NCBI RefSeq assembly: GCF_000241345.1
Contig: NZ_BAED01000075.1
Span: 32,330 to 96,329 of the forward strand
Length of the DNA: 64,000 bases
Source: Gordonia amarae NBRC 15530
GTDB lineage: Bacteria; Actinomycetota; Actinomycetes; Mycobacteriales; Mycobacteriaceae
Reading direction: 5' to 3'
Every line of letters starts with the position of its first letter. Position 1 is the first letter of the stretch. Positions 42,226 to 50,814 of the stretch are shown piece after piece. The translations under genes and the position numbers were made by a program. The notes under the pieces are model-generated. The model did no database searches and was not told where the DNA came from. It saw only the letters and a list, made by a program, of their open reading frames with translations.

Positions 42226-43055
42226 GTTATGGGCTGCTGCTCGACATCGACGGGGTGATGGTCACCTCGTGGCAGGCGCTGCCCGGGGCCGCCGACGCCG
42301 TCGCCGAACTCGCCCGCCGCGGGATCCCGCGGATGTTCCTGACCAACACCACCTCACGCTCGCGCGCGGAGATCGCAGCCGCACTCGGCGACGCAGGTTT
42401 CGACGTCCGCTCGGACGAGATCCTGACCGCGGCCAAACTGACCGCCGAATACCTGGGCACACATCACCCGGGCAAGAAGGTGTGGGTGCTCAATCAGGGG
42501 CCGATCGCCGAGGACATGGCCCGGGTGAACCTTGTCGACGATCCGCGGCAGGCCGAGGTGATCGTGCTCGGCGGGGCGGGGCCGGTGTTCACCCACGAGG
42601 CGCTGTCGACGGTGTTCGACCGCATGATGGGCGGGTCTGGGACGGGTGGTGTCACAGCCGGTATCCCGGTGGTGGCGATGCACCGGTCGATGACGTGGTC
42701 GACCAGCAAAGGACTGGCGATCGACACCGGCATGTACCTGGAGGGTCTGGAGAAGGCGTCGGGTCGCAAGATCAAGGCCGTCGGCAAGCCGTCGCCGCTG
42801 GGTTTCCGCACCGCCTGCGAACTGATGGACCTCGACCCCGCGCAGGTGGTGATGGTCGGCGACGACATGCACAACGATGTTCTCGGCGCCCAGGCCGCCG
42901 CCCTCACCGGGGTGCTGGTGCGGACCGGGAAGTTCCGCGAGGACGCGCTGCGGCAGTTGCAGCGCGATGAGTTCGGGCCGGTGCCCGACCACATCATCGA
43001 CTCGCTCGCGGATCTCCCCGACCTGTTCACCAAGCTCTGTCCCCCCGCCGGTTGA
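42222..43055 (+). CDS. HAD-IIA family sugar/nucleotide phosphatase-like hydrolase
   Basis: A 277-residue HAD-IIA phosphatase (NagD/LHPP-like). The catalytic Asp pair is in LLLDIDGVMVTSW (Asp8, Asp10), FLTNTTSRSR is motif II, the Lys is in GKPSPLGF, and MVGDDMHNDVLGAQ is motif IV. It hydrolyses small phosphate esters; the substrate is unknown. The tnpB element ends one base before its ATG, so AGGA of the element now serves as ribosome site and translation may be coupled to tnpB. Its stop codon lies in an intergenic repeat (CGCCGGTTGAGG). Confidence 0.9.
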   Translation: MSYGLLLDIDGVMVTSWQALPGAADAVAELARRGIPRMFLTNTTSRSRAEIAAALGDAGFDVRSDEILTAAKLTAEYLGTHHPGKKVWVLNQGPIAEDMARVNLVDDPRQAEVIVLGGAGPVFTHEALSTVFDRMMGGSGTGGVTAGIPVVAMHRSMTWSTSKGLAIDTGMYLEGLEKASGRKIKAVGKPSPLGFRTACELMDLDPAQVVMVGDDMHNDVLGAQAAALTGVLVRTGKFREDALRQLQRDEFGPVPDHIIDSLADLPDLFTKLCPPAG

Positions 43056-43178
43056 GGTGTGACGAGGACTTGTTCGCGGGTCTTTCGACCCGCTCATCCT
43101 CCGCCGGTTGAGGTGCGACGAGCCGCCAGGCGAGGAGCCTCGAAACCTCGTGAGCCGGCAGTGTCCGCTCACGAGGTT
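43046..43178. repeat. Intergenic CGCCGGTTGAGGTG repeat pair with terminator hairpins
   Basis: A short copy at 43046-43070 supplies the stop of the HAD gene. A full copy at 43101-43178 lies between convergent genes. The first is followed by GCGGGTC-TTTC-GACCCGC (43076-43093). The full copy ends in a 12 bp perfect hairpin, AACCTCGTGAGC with GCTCACGAGGTT (43144-43178). The same family, including the GTGTCCGCTC spacer, recurs inside the histidine kinase gene at 54256-54485. Probably a dispersed terminator-like repeat. Confidence 0.8.
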
Positions 43179-43188
43179 CCGTCGCTGA

Positions 43189-43650
43189 CTACGAAGCCTC
43201 TGCCGCCCGCTTGATCTTCGACAGCGTGGCGGCCATGCCGTGCTTGAGTTCGACCTCGAAGGTGTCGTTGCCGCCGAACACCTTGTCGACGAGGAACGCG
43301 CTGACCTTGGTGGTGGTGCCGTTCGCGGCCTCGCGGCGTTCGGTGACGGTCACGCCGTTGGCCGACGGTTCGATCGTGTACGACCACACGGTCCGGTTCT
43401 CGGCGATCTTGAAGGCCAATTCCTTGTCGGCGACGAACCGGACGATCTTGGCGGTGGTCGGCCACACGAGGGGGCCGCGCCGGTTGATGTTGATGGTGCG
43501 GGTGCCGACGCCGATCGGTTCACCGCGCACGATCATCTTCTTGCACTGGGGGCTCCACTCTCCCATCCGCTTGAGGTCGGAGATCACGGCCCACACCTTG
43601 TCGGCGGACGTGTTGATCTCGATGCTCTCTTCGAGCAGGGGAGAGGCCAT
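43189..43650 (-). CDS. SRPBCC (START/polyketide cyclase-like) protein
   Basis: A 153-residue single-domain SRPBCC protein with the usual start LEESIEINTSADKVWAVISDLKRMGEWSP, given here only as a pattern of segments, and a long C-terminal helix (FEVELKHGMAATLSKIKRA). Such proteins bind a hydrophobic ligand in a helix-grip cavity. They are common near lipid and steroid genes in mycobacteria. The ligand is unknown. The ATG at 43650 has GGGA upstream. Confidence 0.82.
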   Translation of the reverse strand: MASPLLEESIEINTSADKVWAVISDLKRMGEWSPQCKKMIVRGEPIGVGTRTININRRGPLVWPTTAKIVRFVADKELAFKIAENRTVWSYTIEPSANGVTVTERREAANGTTTKVSAFLVDKVFGGNDTFEVELKHGMAATLSKIKRAAEAS

Positions 43651-43846
43651 CGGGTATCCCTTCGGTTGTGCGCGCACCGGTGCGGGCGGCGGGTGGAGTC
43701 ACTGTAGAGCGCTTATTGTCGGACCGTCAATAAGTCGGTCGCCGGCAGGTGGGGGTGTGCGGATACCCCACACCCCCGGCGTCACGGGGCGGCGCCGGGG
43801 GTGTGGGGGTCTCGGGCCCCGTGGTGTCGGGGCCCGATGGGCTGTG

Positions 43847-44950
43847 TCAGGCGATGGAGACCATATCCCAGTCGTTCACCTTGCGCGACAGCGCGGCCAG
43901 GTGGGCGTCGGGATTGCCGAGGGTATGGCCGATGGCGGTGAGCCGGCTGACGTAGTGGCCGACCGGGTACTCGGCGGTCATGCCGATACCGCCGTGCAGC
44001 TGGATGGCCTCCTGGCCGACGATGCGGGCCGACTTGCCCACCTGCAACTTGACCCGCGAGGCGATGGTGGCGTCGGCCAGGCCCTCGGACAGCGCGGTGG
44101 TGGCGTACAGGCTCATGCTGCGGGCCAGTTCGAGCCACATGAACATGTCCGCGGCGCGCTGGGTGAGCGTCTGGAACGTCGACAGTGTGACACCGAACTG
44201 CTTGCGCGTCTTGAGGTATTCGGTGGTCAGCTCCAGGCAGCGTTCGAGGGCGCCGACGGCTTCGGCGCACTGCGCGATCTGGGTGGTGACCTCCACGTCG
44301 GCGATGATCGACGACGCGTCGCCCGAGCCGAGCCGCACGGCGGGAGCCCCGTCGAAGACGATCTGCGCGCCGCGGCGGCGGTCATGGGTGCGGTAGGCGG
44401 TACGGGTGACCCCGGCCGCCGAGGCGTCCACCAGGTACAGGCCGATCTCGTCGCCCTCGCGTGCCGAGACGACCAGCTGGTCGGCGCAATCACCATGTGG
44501 GACAAGGGTTTTGGTTCCGGTCAGCTTGCCGTCGGCAAAGGTGCCGGCCACCGCGGACATCGGCCAGCGATCGCCGGCCTCATGATGGGCGAAGGCGCCG
44601 AGGGTCTCACCCGAGGCGAGCGCGGACAGCAGTTCGTGGCCCGGTGCGGCCGCGGCGATCAGCGCGCCCGGCACGACGACGGAATCGAGGTACGGCTCGG
44701 GCGCGAGAGCGCGGCCGAACTCGGTCAGCACGGCGGCGACCTCGACGGGACCGGCACCGGCGCCGCCGTCCTCCTCGGAGAACGACAGCCCGAGGATGCC
44801 GATCTCGGCGAGCGACTTCCACACGTCGCGGTTCCAGCCGAGTTCGCTGTCGGTGACCTTGCGGATGGTCTCGACGTCGTAGGTCTTGGTGAGTACGTCG
44901 CGCACGGTGTCGCGCAGCATCACCTGTTCTTCGGAATACTCAAAATCCAT
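43847..44950 (-). CDS. Acyl-CoA dehydrogenase, subunit-type FadE (1)
   Basis: A 367-residue FAD-dependent acyl-CoA dehydrogenase. The N-terminal helical domain begins MDFEYSEEQVMLRDTVRD, and the C-terminal domain has QLHGGIGMTAEYPVGHYVSRL with the Glu in the position of the usual catalytic base. The middle domain lacks the ordinary substrate loops of homotetrameric enzymes. Two adjacent, dissimilar FadE genes on one strand are characteristic of the alpha2beta2 heteromeric dehydrogenases of steroid side-chain and related degradation (ChsE type). It lies 44 bases downstream of its partner. Confidence 0.88.
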   Translation of the reverse strand: MDFEYSEEQVMLRDTVRDVLTKTYDVETIRKVTDSELGWNRDVWKSLAEIGILGLSFSEEDGGAGAGPVEVAAVLTEFGRALAPEPYLDSVVVPGALIAAAAPGHELLSALASGETLGAFAHHEAGDRWPMSAVAGTFADGKLTGTKTLVPHGDCADQLVVSAREGDEIGLYLVDASAAGVTRTAYRTHDRRRGAQIVFDGAPAVRLGSGDASSIIADVEVTTQIAQCAEAVGALERCLELTTEYLKTRKQFGVTLSTFQTLTQRAADMFMWLELARSMSLYATTALSEGLADATIASRVKLQVGKSARIVGQEAIQLHGGIGMTAEYPVGHYVSRLTAIGHTLGNPDAHLAALSRKVNDWDMVSIA

Positions 44951-44955
44951 GATTC

Positions 44956-44965
44956 ACCTATAGGT
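44956..44965. promoter_or_regulatory. ACCTATAGGT palindrome between the two FadE genes
   Basis: A perfect 10 bp palindrome in the 44 bp gap just upstream of the second FadE gene. The same half-sites ACCTA and TAGGT occur spaced by four bases before the first FadE gene. Possibly bound by one TetR-type regulator. Confidence 0.4.
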
Positions 44966-44994
44966 TTCGAAAGTCTGGAAAGGGGATGTGCGGC

Positions 44995-46179
44995 TCAGAG
45001 GCCGAGCACGGCCTTGTCGATGATCTGGCGCTGCACCTCGTTGGAACCACCGTAGATGCTGACCTTGCGGTAGTTGAGGTACTGCGGCACGCTGCGCTGC
45101 GCCCATTCGGCGGAGTCGATGTCGGCGATGCCGGAGCCGTCGATTCCCGACGACGGCAGCGAGTCGGGGCCCGCGATGTCGGCGAGCAGCTCGGTGGCCT
45201 CCTGCTGCAGCTGCGAACCGCGCAGCTTGAGCAGCGACGACGCCGGGTTCGGCTTGCCGTCGGCCGACGACGCGACCACGCGCAGCTGGGTGACCTCCAG
45301 GGCCAGCAGGTCGTTCTCCAGCGCGGCGATACGGCCGGCGAACTGCGGATCGTCGAGGAGGGTGCCGGTGTCGATCTTGGTCTCGCCGGCCAGCTTCTTG
45401 GCCTTGGCCAGCTTCACCTTGGTCTCGGCGACGCGGGCGATGCCGACGCGCTCGTTGCCGAGCAGGAACTTGGCCTGGGTCCAGCCGGAGTTCTCCTCGC
45501 CGACCATCAGGTCGGCCGGCACGCGGACGTTCTCGAAGAACACCTCGTTGACCTCGAAACCGCCGTCGATCAGCTGGATCGGGCGCATCTCGATGCCGGG
45601 GGTCTTCAGGTCGACCAGGAACATGCTGATGCCGGCCTGCTTCTTGACGTCCGGGTTGGTGCGTGCGAGGACGAAGATCCAGTCGGCGTACTGGCCGAGG
45701 GTGGTCCAGGTCTTCTGGCCGTTGATGACGTACTCGTCGCCGTCGCGGACGGCCTTGGTCTTGAGCGAGGCGAGGTCGGAGCCGGCCTCCGGCTCGGAGA
45801 AGCCCTGACACCACCAGATGTCGAGGTTGGCGGTCTTGGCGAGGAAGCGTTCCTTGATCTCCTGCGAACCGAACTGCGCGATGACCGGGCCGATCATCGA
45901 GTGGTTGAACGCGAGCAGCTCGGGGACGTGCGCGAGAGCCATCTCCTCCTTGAGGATGTGGTGCTGGATCGGGGTCCAGTCCTTGCCGCCCCACTCGACG
46001 GGCCAGTGCGGGATCGCCAGACCGTGCTCGTTGAGAACGCGGCAGGAGTTGATGATGTCGTCGGGCATTTTCATCTTGCCCGCGGCGTGGCGGTCACGGA
46101 GGTCCTGGGGAACCTTGGCGAGGACTGCTTGGATCTCTGCGCGAAATGCCTGTTCTTCCGGGCTGAACTCGAGTTGCAT
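44995..46179 (-). CDS. Acyl-CoA dehydrogenase, subunit-type FadE (2)
   Basis: A 394-residue acyl-CoA dehydrogenase, first of the pair. It starts MQLEFSPEEQAFRAEIQAVL, has the FAD-contacting WWCQGFSEPEAGSDLASLKT and TWTTLGQYADWIFVLART in the middle domain, and ends KVSIYGGSNEVQRQIIDKAV. It likely pairs with the 367-residue subunit to form a heterotetramer that dehydrogenates a CoA thioester. The substrate is unknown; steroid or branched-chain acyl-CoA would fit. GAGGG lies before the ATG. Confidence 0.9.
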   Translation of the reverse strand: MQLEFSPEEQAFRAEIQAVLAKVPQDLRDRHAAGKMKMPDDIINSCRVLNEHGLAIPHWPVEWGGKDWTPIQHHILKEEMALAHVPELLAFNHSMIGPVIAQFGSQEIKERFLAKTANLDIWWCQGFSEPEAGSDLASLKTKAVRDGDEYVINGQKTWTTLGQYADWIFVLARTNPDVKKQAGISMFLVDLKTPGIEMRPIQLIDGGFEVNEVFFENVRVPADLMVGEENSGWTQAKFLLGNERVGIARVAETKVKLAKAKKLAGETKIDTGTLLDDPQFAGRIAALENDLLALEVTQLRVVASSADGKPNPASSLLKLRGSQLQQEATELLADIAGPDSLPSSGIDGSGIADIDSAEWAQRSVPQYLNYRKVSIYGGSNEVQRQIIDKAVLGL

Positions 46180-46239
46180 CCCTCTTTCCTACCATCGCGA
46201 ACAGCGCTTTCGGGCCCTGACCACCGGAGTTCCTGCCTA

Positions 46240-46255
46240 ACCTACCGATAGGTAG
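46240..46255. promoter_or_regulatory. CTACC-GATA-GGTAG dyad upstream of the FadE pair
   Basis: A dyad of CTACC and GGTAG with four bases between, inside the wider ACCTACCGATAGGT. It lies in the 141 bp gap between the FadE pair (minus) and the amidase (plus), and shares half-sites with the palindrome at 44956. Candidate operator controlling the FadE genes and perhaps the amidase. Confidence 0.45.
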
Positions 46256-46320
46256 TGCCGAGAGCGGGCCGCCGGCAGGGTCCGGCGCCGCACCGGGAAC
46301 AGGTTCACTACTCTGCACCT

Positions 46321-47730
46321 ATGAAGAAGGTGCACGCATTCGGCGACGACTGTCTCGGTGACCTCGACGCGGTGGGGGTCGCCGCCGAGATCGCGGCGGG
46401 CACTTTCTCCGCCCTCGAAGCCGCCGAAGCGGCCCTGGCCCGTATCGACGCGGTCAACCCGCACCTGAACGCCGTTGCCTTCGACGACCGCGAGCGCGCC
46501 CGCAAACGTGCCGCCGACGACGCGTTCGCCCCCGGAGCGCTGCGGGGGGTGCCGTCGATCATCAAGAACAACACCGACTTCGCGGGTATCGCGACGCTGC
46601 ACGGATCGGCCGCGGTGGCCGAGCGCCCCGCCGCGCAGAACGAGCCGTTCACCGACCAGCTCGTCGGCACCGGCCTCAACATCCTCGGCGCGTCGACGTT
46701 GCCGGCGTTCGGGCTCACCGCCTCCACCGAGTTCGCCGACCGCCCGCCGACCGTCAACCCCTGGGACACCGAGTATTCGTGCGGTGCGTCCTCGGGTGGT
46801 TCGGCGGCGCTGGTGGCGGCGGGTGCGTTGCCGATCGCCCACGCCAACGACGGCGGCGGTTCGATCCGCATCCCCGCTGCCGCGTGCGGTCTCGTCGGCC
46901 TCAAACCCACCCGTGGCCGGGTGGCCGCCGCCATCGAATCACGTTCGGCGCCCATCGATCTCATCTCCAACGGGGTCGTCACCCGGACCGTCCGCGACAG
47001 CGCGCACTTCTACGCCGACATCGAGCGCCGGTCCCCGGCGTCCGGGATGGATCCCATCGGGCTGGTGGAGGGGCCGTCGGACCGGCGGCTGCGGGTGGCG
47101 GTGCTCCTGGAACCGCTGACCGGGCAGTTGCTCGACGACGACACCCATGCCGCGCTCAACGCCGTGGGGGAGAAGCTCAACGACCTCGGGCACCGAGCCG
47201 AACTGATCCCGATGCCCGTCGACCGGTCCTATGTCGACGACTTCATCCTGTACTGGGGCCTGATGGCGTTCTCGCTGGACCGCTTCGGAGGCCGGGTCAT
47301 CGGAAAGGGTTTCGACCGCAAGAAGATCGACCCGTTCACCCACGGCCTGGCGCAGACGTTCGTCAAGCGGATCTGGCGCACCCCGTCGGCGATCCGCCGT
47401 CTCAAGAAGACCGACGCCGTGCTGGCCGCCAACTACGACAGATTCGACGTGGTGCTCTCGCCGACCCTGGCGCACACCGTCCCGAAGATCGGATACCTCG
47501 ATCCGGCAGGCGATTTCGACGAGGTCTTCGACCGGCTGATGAAGTACGTCGCGTTCACCCCGATCAACAACACCACCGGCACCCCCGCCATCAGCCTGCC
47601 GCTGGCCACCGACTCGAACGGCCTGCCCATCGGCATCCACTTCATGGCCCACCACGGCAACGAACGCACCCTCCTGGAACTGGCCTACGAACTCGAGGCC
47701 GCGATCCCCTTCGCCCGCATCAACGCCTGA
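46321..47730 (+). CDS. Amidase signature-family hydrolase
   Basis: A 469-residue amidase (GatA/fatty-acid-amide-hydrolase type). Catalytic Lys is in VPSIIKNNTDF (about 82), the cis-Ser in CGASSGGSAAL (about 157-159), and the nucleophile Ser in NDGGGSIRIPAAACGL (about 181). It hydrolyses amides; the real substrate is unknown. The ATG at 46321 is preferred over an upstream frame that crosses the dyad. It is not part of a gatCAB set, as no gatB or gatC is near. The stop is followed by a long hairpin. Confidence 0.92.
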   Translation: MKKVHAFGDDCLGDLDAVGVAAEIAAGTFSALEAAEAALARIDAVNPHLNAVAFDDRERARKRAADDAFAPGALRGVPSIIKNNTDFAGIATLHGSAAVAERPAAQNEPFTDQLVGTGLNILGASTLPAFGLTASTEFADRPPTVNPWDTEYSCGASSGGSAALVAAGALPIAHANDGGGSIRIPAAACGLVGLKPTRGRVAAAIESRSAPIDLISNGVVTRTVRDSAHFYADIERRSPASGMDPIGLVEGPSDRRLRVAVLLEPLTGQLLDDDTHAALNAVGEKLNDLGHRAELIPMPVDRSYVDDFILYWGLMAFSLDRFGGRVIGKGFDRKKIDPFTHGLAQTFVKRIWRTPSAIRRLKKTDAVLAANYDRFDVVLSPTLAHTVPKIGYLDPAGDFDEVFDRLMKYVAFTPINNTTGTPAISLPLATDSNGLPIGIHFMAHHGNERTLLELAYELEAAIPFARINA

Positions 47731-47746
47731 CGGCATCCACCCCGCA

Positions 47747-47788
47747 AATGTGAATCCACTCCGGCCGTAGCCGGGGTGGATTCACATT
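47747..47788. repeat. Hairpin repeat family B, copy 1
   Basis: 18 bp arms (AATGTGAATCCACTCCGG and its complement, one T-G pair) enclose a six-base loop. Flanks CCCCGC and CGTGAGGTG are shared with copy 2 at 48760-48801. It lies 16 bases after the amidase stop and upstream of the DUF559 gene. Confidence 0.88.
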
Positions 47789-47856
47789 CGTGAGGTGATG
47801 GCAAAGTTTTTCGTGCGGAAGTGGAACCGATCGGGTTGCCGGTGCGTCCAAGCGGC

Positions 47857-48783
47857 ATGGAAATCACACGAGCGAGCAGCAGGAGAGAACTTCTCGCCCT
47901 CGGATACACCGACCACGACATCCGGCGATCGCTGAAACAGGGAGCTGTGCGGTACTTGGCGCCGGGGGTGCTGGCACCCGCCGGATTGTTCGACGGTTCA
48001 CCCGAGGAACGCCATCGACAACTTGCCCTGATGTGGGCTCGGCACAATGCCAATCCTCATCGCGCGCTCAGCGGTGTGTCCGCGGCGGCAGTACTGGGTT
48101 TGCCGGTCTGGGGCCTCGATGTGCGCCGCGTCGTCGCTGTCGACTGGGGTCGGGCACCGGGGACGCGGACCTCGTCGCGTCTGCATCTGGTGTCGGACCG
48201 CCGTCCGCCGGCAGTGGTCGATACCGACGGTGTTCCGGTGACCGCAGCCGCGAGGACCGTCGTCGATGTCGCCCGGTCCGGTGCCCGTATTCCGGCCATC
48301 GCACTCGGTGATTCCGCACTTCACCAGGGCTTGTGCACGCGCGACGACCTCGCCGGCGAACTTGATCTCGTCGTCGGGATGACCGGCGCCGCACGAGCAC
48401 GGACCGTGGTCGCCTCGCTGGACGGCAGGGCTGAGTCGGTGCTTGAATCACGCAGCCGGATCGAGTTGGCCGACGCGGGGCTGCCGCGTCCAGAACTTCA
48501 GGTGGAGCTGTTCGACCGGCTGGGCCGCTTCATCGCCCGAGTCGACATGTACTGGCAAAAGGAACGGGTCGTCGGCGAGGCCGACGGCAACCTCAAGTAC
48601 CGCGGTTCCGACGCAAGGGCGGCAATCTTGCGGGAGAAAGAACGAACCGACCGGATCCACGATCTCGGATACCGCGTCACCCGCTGGGGCTGGAAGCACT
48701 TGACGCCACCAACACTCCTCACCAGCCAACTTCGTACCGCCCTGGCCATCGACCCCGCAAATGTGAATCCACCCCGGCCGTGA
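47857..48783 (+). CDS. DUF559-type nuclease with AbiEi-like N-terminal domain
   Basis: A 308-residue protein. The N-terminal part (RRELLALGYTDHDIRRSLKQ, then APGVLAPAG) resembles the winged helix of AbiEi-type antitoxin proteins. The C-terminal part is a DUF559/Vsr-like PD-(D/E)xK domain, with LESRSRIELADAGL, RVDMYWQKERVVGEADG and YRVTRWGWKHL. It may be a DNA nuclease linked to defence or mobile DNA. Copies of hairpin family B flank it on both sides; the downstream copy encodes its last residues and its stop. Neighbours are ordinary metabolic genes, so it looks like an inserted cassette. Confidence 0.8.
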   Translation: MEITRASSRRELLALGYTDHDIRRSLKQGAVRYLAPGVLAPAGLFDGSPEERHRQLALMWARHNANPHRALSGVSAAAVLGLPVWGLDVRRVVAVDWGRAPGTRTSSRLHLVSDRRPPAVVDTDGVPVTAAARTVVDVARSGARIPAIALGDSALHQGLCTRDDLAGELDLVVGMTGAARARTVVASLDGRAESVLESRSRIELADAGLPRPELQVELFDRLGRFIARVDMYWQKERVVGEADGNLKYRGSDARAAILREKERTDRIHDLGYRVTRWGWKHLTPPTLLTSQLRTALAIDPANVNPPRP

Positions 48784-48801
48784 CCGGGGTGGATTCACAT
48801 T
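48760..48801. repeat. Hairpin repeat family B, copy 2
   Basis: Perfect 18 bp arms with the loop CCGTGA, which contains the stop codon of the DUF559 gene (48781-48783). Compared with copy 1 the only arm difference turns the T-G pair into C-G. It lies 19 bases before the stop of the symporter on the other strand. Confidence 0.88.
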
Positions 48802-48820
48802 CGTGAGGTGGTTGTGAGTG

Positions 48821-50461
48821 TCAGTGCTGCACAGCCTGTTCGGCGCCGACACCGGTGAGGGAGCGAACCTCCATCTCGGCGTTGCGGGCCGGGTTGCCCT
48901 TGTCCTGCGGGGTCGTCAGGGTGCCGACGATACCGAGGATGAAGGCGAGCGGGATCGACACGATGCCCGGGTTCTCCAGCGGGAACCAGTGGAAGTCGAC
49001 GCCGGTGATCATCGACGTCTTCGCACCGGAGACGGCGGGGGAGAAGATGATCAGGAAGATGCACGAGCCGAGACCGCCGTAGATCGACCACAGCGCGCCG
49101 CGGGTGTTGAACCGCTTCCAGTACAGCGAGTACACGATGGTCGGCAGGTTGGCCGATGCCGCGACCGCGAACGCCAGGGCGACGAGGAAAGCGATGTTCT
49201 GGCCGTTGGCCAGGATGCCGAGCACGATGCCCAGGACGCCGAGCACGACGACGGTGTAGCGGGACACGCGCACCTGATCGTCCTCGCTGACCTTGTTGCG
49301 CTTGATCACGTTGGCGTAGATGTCGTGGGCGAACGACGCCGACGCGGTGATCGCCAGACCGGCGACGACGGCGAGGATTGTGGCGAACGCGACCGCCGAG
49401 ATGATGCCGAGGAGCACCACGCCGCCGAGCTCGAACGCCAGCAGCGGGGCCGCCGAGTTCTCCTTGCCCGCCGACGACAGGATCTTCTCCGGTCCCACCA
49501 GGGCCGCCGCGCCGTAGCCCAGCACCAGGGTGAACAGGTAGAACGCGCCGATGAGGGCGATGGCCCAGACCACGGACTTGCGGGCTTCCTTGGCGGTGGG
49601 GACGGTATAGAAGCGCATCAGCACGTGCGGCAGACCGGCGGTGCCCAGCACCAGCGCGATCGCCAGCGACAGGAAGTTGATCTGCGAGGTCAGCGTGCCG
49701 CCGTACTTGGCGCCGGGGGCGAGCACGTCGCGAGAGGCGGTGGCCTCGTTGCCGGTGATGGCTGCCTGCGCGTCGGTGAGGATGTCGGAGAAGTTGGCCC
49801 CGAACTTCCACAGCACCATCAGGGTCATCAGGCCGGCGCCGGCGATGAGCAGCACCGCCTTGATGATCTGCACCCAGGTGGTGCCCTTCATGCCGCCGAT
49901 GAGCACGTACACGATCATCAGCGCGCCGACCACGGCGATCACCACGGCCTGACCGGCCTCGGACTTGATGTCGAGCAGCAGCGCGACCAGACCACCGGCA
50001 CCGGCCATCTGGGCGAGCATGTAGAACAGCGTGACCGTGAGGGTGGAGATGGCCGCGGCCAGGCGCACCGGGCGCTGCTTGAGCCGGAAGCTCAGCACAT
50101 CGGCCATCGTGAATTTGCCTGTGTTGCGCAGCAACTCGGCCACCAGCAGCAGGGCCACGAGCCACGCCACGAGGAAGCCGATCGAGTAGAGGAAGCCGTC
50201 GTAGCCGTAGACGGCGATGGCGCCGGCGATGCCGAGGAAGCTGGCCGCCGACAGGTAGTCACCGGCGATGGCGATGCCGTTCTGCGGGCCGGAGAAGCCG
50301 CGGCCGCCGGTGAAGAAGTCGGCCGCGGAGTTGTTGTTCTTCGACGCCCGGATCACCACGAACATGGTGACGGCGACGAAACCGACGAAGATCGCGATGT
50401 TGACCGCGGGCTCACCCACGGCCTCGGCGAGGTACATCGTGTTCAGGTTCACGGTGTTCAT
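48821..50461 (-). CDS. actP: Cation/acetate symporter (SSS family)
   Basis: A 546-residue sodium:solute symporter with 13 or so membrane helices. It matches ActP/MctC-type monocarboxylate transporters: NSAADFFTGGRGFSGPQNG then IAIAGDYLSAASFLG after helix 2, LIGGMKGTTWVQIIKA, and GTAGLPHVLMRFYTVP. It takes up acetate, and in relatives also propionate or pyruvate, with Na+ or H+. It overlaps the DUF485 gene by ATGA, as is usual for actP-yjcH pairs. It is the last gene of the LytS/LytR-led run. Confidence 0.92.
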   Translation of the reverse strand: MNTVNLNTMYLAEAVGEPAVNIAIFVGFVAVTMFVVIRASKNNNSAADFFTGGRGFSGPQNGIAIAGDYLSAASFLGIAGAIAVYGYDGFLYSIGFLVAWLVALLLVAELLRNTGKFTMADVLSFRLKQRPVRLAAAISTLTVTLFYMLAQMAGAGGLVALLLDIKSEAGQAVVIAVVGALMIVYVLIGGMKGTTWVQIIKAVLLIAGAGLMTLMVLWKFGANFSDILTDAQAAITGNEATASRDVLAPGAKYGGTLTSQINFLSLAIALVLGTAGLPHVLMRFYTVPTAKEARKSVVWAIALIGAFYLFTLVLGYGAAALVGPEKILSSAGKENSAAPLLAFELGGVVLLGIISAVAFATILAVVAGLAITASASFAHDIYANVIKRNKVSEDDQVRVSRYTVVVLGVLGIVLGILANGQNIAFLVALAFAVAASANLPTIVYSLYWKRFNTRGALWSIYGGLGSCIFLIIFSPAVSGAKTSMITGVDFHWFPLENPGIVSIPLAFILGIVGTLTTPQDKGNPARNAEMEVRSLTGVGAEQAVQH

Positions 50462-50814
50462 GCTTTGGGTGCCTCTGCTTCCATCTGGTTGCGGATGGCT
50501 TCGGCACGCGGATCGAGTTCACGGTTGGCGAAACGCACGTAGGCCCAGGTGATCACGAAAGTGGTGACGAACTGGAGCAGGCCGAGGATGACGCCGAGGT
50601 TGATCTCGCCGATAACCTTGGTGGCCATGAAGTCGTGGGCGAACGCGCCGAGGAGCACGTAGACGGCGTACCAGATCAGGAAGAAGGCGCTGATCGGCAG
50701 GACGAACCGGAGAAGTCGCGAACGCAGTTCCTGAAATTGCGGACTCTGCTGCATTTCGATGAACTGGTCGCCGGTGGGCGTCGGCGGGTGGGCCGGCGCA
50801 TGGGCGGTGGACAA
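50458..50814 (-). CDS. DUF485 (YjcH-like) membrane protein
   Basis: A 118-residue protein with two membrane helices (FVLPISAFFLIWYAVYVLL and VILGLLQFVTTFVITWAYV) and a cytoplasmic N-terminus (FQELRSRLLRF), as in YjcH, partner of ActP. The start is set by AGGAGGT six bases before TTG at 50814; the longer ATG frame ignores this excellent site. Upstream, a CRP-like sequence (TGCGG-N6-TCACA at 50939-50954) is a weak candidate for GlxR/Crp control. Confidence 0.88.
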   Translation of the reverse strand: MSTAHAPAHPPTPTGDQFIEMQQSPQFQELRSRLLRFVLPISAFFLIWYAVYVLLGAFAHDFMATKVIGEINLGVILGLLQFVTTFVITWAYVRFANRELDPRAEAIRNQMEAEAPKA

